DNA of 8,207 bases from Bryobacterales bacterium (lineage in GTDB: Bacteria; Acidobacteriota; Terriglobia; Bryobacterales; Bryobacteraceae). The notes under the pieces are model-generated. The model ran no database searches. It was not told where the DNA came from and worked only from the letters and a program-made list of their open reading frames with translations. Shown piece by piece: positions 7,801-8,207 of this stretch; position 1 is the first letter of the stretch, and every line of letters starts with the position of its first letter. The DNA is taken from the NCBI GenBank assembly GCA_003142355.1, contig PLMF01000102.1, positions 7,104 to 15,310 of the forward strand. The letters run 5' to 3'. The translations under genes were made by a program, and so were the position numbers.

Positions 7801-8031
7801 GGCGCCGCCCCCAAGACCGCCTCGAGCGCAGTGGAATCCATTCAGATCAACGTACAGGGCCAGCCCGCGCAGGTCAGCTACACCGGTGTCCAGCCGCAAT
7901 ATCCGGGTTTCGACCAAGTCAACTTGAAGTTGCCGAACTACACGCTCACGGCGGGGCAGTCGACGGTGACGTTCCAGATCACGGCGCCCGCCACCGGCCA
8001 GACGCTGAATTACACCCTCTCCGCGCGTTAG
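4816..8031 (+). CDS. Secreted NHL-repeat protein with BACON-like, carboxypeptidase-regulatory-like and Solibacter-type C-terminal domains
   Basis: This is a 1071-residue exported protein. The signal peptide is MRLP, a hydrophobic core at residues 5-18, and ALA before Gln-20. Twelve NHL-type repeats fill about 44-658. Their core is GVAVD-x-AGNLYIAD, then an RV-R-x-V strand, then V-x-T-x-AG-x-G and a GDNGPATSAQL-like loop. Residues 661-744 resemble a BACON domain, with a C-x(27)-C-P-W pattern (Cys-662, Cys-690). Residues 746-827 resemble a carboxypeptidase-regulatory-like beta-sandwich (GQVTL, PGVAVTL, GTYTVTPSLAGYSF). Residues 831-1071 match the Solibacter-type C-terminal domain: IVSIYGANL, VQVDGVNIRLSYGSPVQIN, GDAITLYLTGLGR and a final FDQVNLKLP. 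The NHL part probably forms beta-propellers that bind protein, sugar or another ligand outside the cell; the specific ligand is unknown. The start is ATG at 4816 with only a weak GAG seven bases upstream, but the signal peptide fixes it. The gene is divergent from the repressor gene across 126 bp; no promoter of its own is clear. Its stop overlaps the converging dehydrogenase stop by 4 bp. Confidence 0.95.
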   Translation: MRLPSIVVFTLALASAALAQTYTLKTFAGGALPENVAGTSANLGGVYGIALDNPGNVFLSLGDYHIVVRVDANTGVVTRVAGTGTAGYNGDNIPAASAQLSGPTGLAVDAAGNLYIADAGNFRVRVVSSGIITTIAGDGSPGYGGDNGPPASARFNGLADLAVDSSANLYIADFYNQVIRLVSHGVITTVAGNGTYGTGADNLPATSVPLAGPSGIALDSAGNLYIAEGYNNKIRKVTASTGVITTVAGTGAAGFTGDTKSATLATLQQPTDVAVDSAGNLYIADYGNNRIRKVTVATGVITTAAGNGTKTFNGDNGGATSLGLTSPQRIAVDAAANFYIVDAGRVRKVANGTATTMAGGGSPAGEGGPAASAQLLSPEGLAVDATGNLYISDEGTGRILKVSSGVLTKIAGGGNAGGANVDNILATSALLSAPYGVAVDPSGNIYLADSTAARVRKISGGVIATVAGGGSVLGDNGPATSAQLSDPLGIAVDAGGNLYIADFNRVRMVLNGTINTIAGNGSAGYQGDNGVATAAELASPNGVAVDSSGNLYIADTGNNRVRLVSGGIVTTVVGTGTYGFTGSNGNATSATLGAPSGVTADSSGNLYITDAYRVLKVTKGKIAAIAGLDAPQGVAVDAAGNVYIANPSGHRVYVLTPSGTACAVSVAPTSLQLPAAGGNLTIAIQTGSSCPWAVESLPAWTTLSGNTFGTGPATVTLGVAANPDAPRSATIVIGSQNVAVAQAGAMTILGQVTLSSGNPLPGVAVTLGTLGLQTPTTTDSGGNFSFSNLNSAGTYTVTPSLAGYSFVPPSLTFANVSANPAANFVAWPQPQIGGLGPGFGSLVEPAPTSFAAREIVSIYGANLCSTATGAAPTLPDRLTACIVQVDGVNIRLSYGSPVQINAVLPQTLALGAHQLVVQRYTDATYKQLAAQSQPFSFTVVRISMAFVERTDGALTVLLAQYADGGFAGSARPLHAGDAITLYLTGLGRTAQTFAEGAAPKTASSAVESIQINVQGQPAQVSYTGVQPQYPGFDQVNLKLPNYTLTAGQSTVTFQITAPATGQTLNYTLSAR
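4945..6795 (+). repeat. Array of twelve NHL-type repeats (residues 44-660)
   Basis: Repeat units begin near residues 44, 101, 156, 211, 268, 325, 376, 432, 485, 538, 593 and 629. Ten full units are 51-57 residues long. The last two are about 36 and 32 residues because the GDNGPATSAQL-type loop is missing. Units 4 and 5 are the closest to each other, sharing SAGNLYIA and TGVITT with an extra two-residue insertion. The DNA is diverged between units, so this is a protein repeat, not a recent tandem DNA expansion. Confidence 0.85.
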
Positions 8032-8207
8032 TACCCCAGCTGCTTGTCCACCACGTTCCTGAGCGGTTCACCTTTGCGGAACTGCTCGAATTGCGCCAGA
8101 AAGAACCGCATTGCCTGGTCCAGCCAATCGGGGGTGTGGTCCGCGCAGTGCGGCGACAGCAGCACGTTTTCCAGCTTGTAGAACGGATGGCCCTCGGGCA
8201 ACGGCTC
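8028..8207 (-). CDS. C-terminal end of a D-2-hydroxyacid dehydrogenase (start beyond right edge)
   Basis: The last 59 codons of a leftward gene are present, ending with TAA at 8030-8028. The visible sequence begins EPLPEGHPFYKLENVLLSPH and ends VVDKQLGY. The P-L-P-x-x-H-P-x-x-x-L-x-N-V-L-L-S-P-H pattern is the end of the NAD-binding domain of the D-isomer-specific 2-hydroxyacid dehydrogenase family; its His, at 8150-8148, is the conserved catalytic acid/base. The rest, with AMRFFLAQFEQFRKGEPLRNVV, is the usual closing helix and tail. Family members reduce 2-keto acids with NAD(P)H in the cytoplasm. Substrate (phosphoglycerate, glyoxylate/hydroxypyruvate or other) cannot be told from this fragment. 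The gene converges on the NHL-repeat gene and the two stop codons overlap at 8028-8031. Confidence 0.85.
   Translation of the reverse strand, partial: EPLPEGHPFYKLENVLLSPHCADHTPDWLDQAMRFFLAQFEQFRKGEPLRNVVDKQLGY

Noticed and set aside
5791..7917. Leftward 708-codon open frame opposite the NHL gene, with repeated GDVEVAGGVHGHA-like phrases
   Set aside because: The apparent repeats are the mirror of the sense-strand NHL repeats read in register. It is not an independent repeat protein.

Overview
The window is GC-rich bacterial DNA, most likely from an acidobacterium of the Bryobacterales / Candidatus Solibacter type. The main evidence is the rightward gene at 4816-8031. Its product combines NHL repeats, a BACON-like module, a carboxypeptidase-regulatory-like module and a C-terminal domain that I recognise as the Solibacter-type C-terminal domain (TIGR03437-like). 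A BlaI-type repressor paired with a membrane M56 peptidase carrying a GWxTD domain also fits Acidobacteriota. These assignments come from reading motifs; no database search was run.

Layout: three genes run leftward from about 4.7 kb to the left edge. The first encodes a BlaI/MecI-type repressor (4303-4689). The second encodes a BlaR1-like M56 zinc peptidase with a C-terminal GWxTD domain (2852-4306), overlapping the first by 4 bp (GTGA). After a 68-bp gap comes a very large secreted protein of unknown function (2783 to the edge, at least 927 codons, C-terminus outside the window). To the right, the intergenic region 4690-4815 separates this set from the divergent secreted NHL-repeat protein. 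At the right edge is the last 59 codons of a leftward D-2-hydroxyacid dehydrogenase. Its stop codon overlaps that of the NHL gene by 4 bp, tail to tail.

How the parts may work together: the repressor/peptidase pair resembles the BlaI-BlaR1 proteolytic signalling pair. In this pair the extracytoplasmic penicillin-binding sensor of BlaR1 is replaced by a GWxTD domain, so the signal is probably not a beta-lactam. The repressor promoter can be read: TTGACA, 17 bp, TAATTT. A dyad TACGA-N6-TCGTA fills the spacer, which suggests autorepression, and the start codon lies so close to the -10 box that the message is probably leaderless. The large secreted protein downstream may be the output of this unit, but that is inference from position alone.

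The most interesting items are the operator-in-promoter arrangement, the GWxTD sensor swap, the unrecognised large exported protein with an internal domain duplication, and the twelve-repeat NHL array, whose count would fit two six-bladed propellers. I saw no mobile element, CRISPR array, rRNA or tRNA gene.
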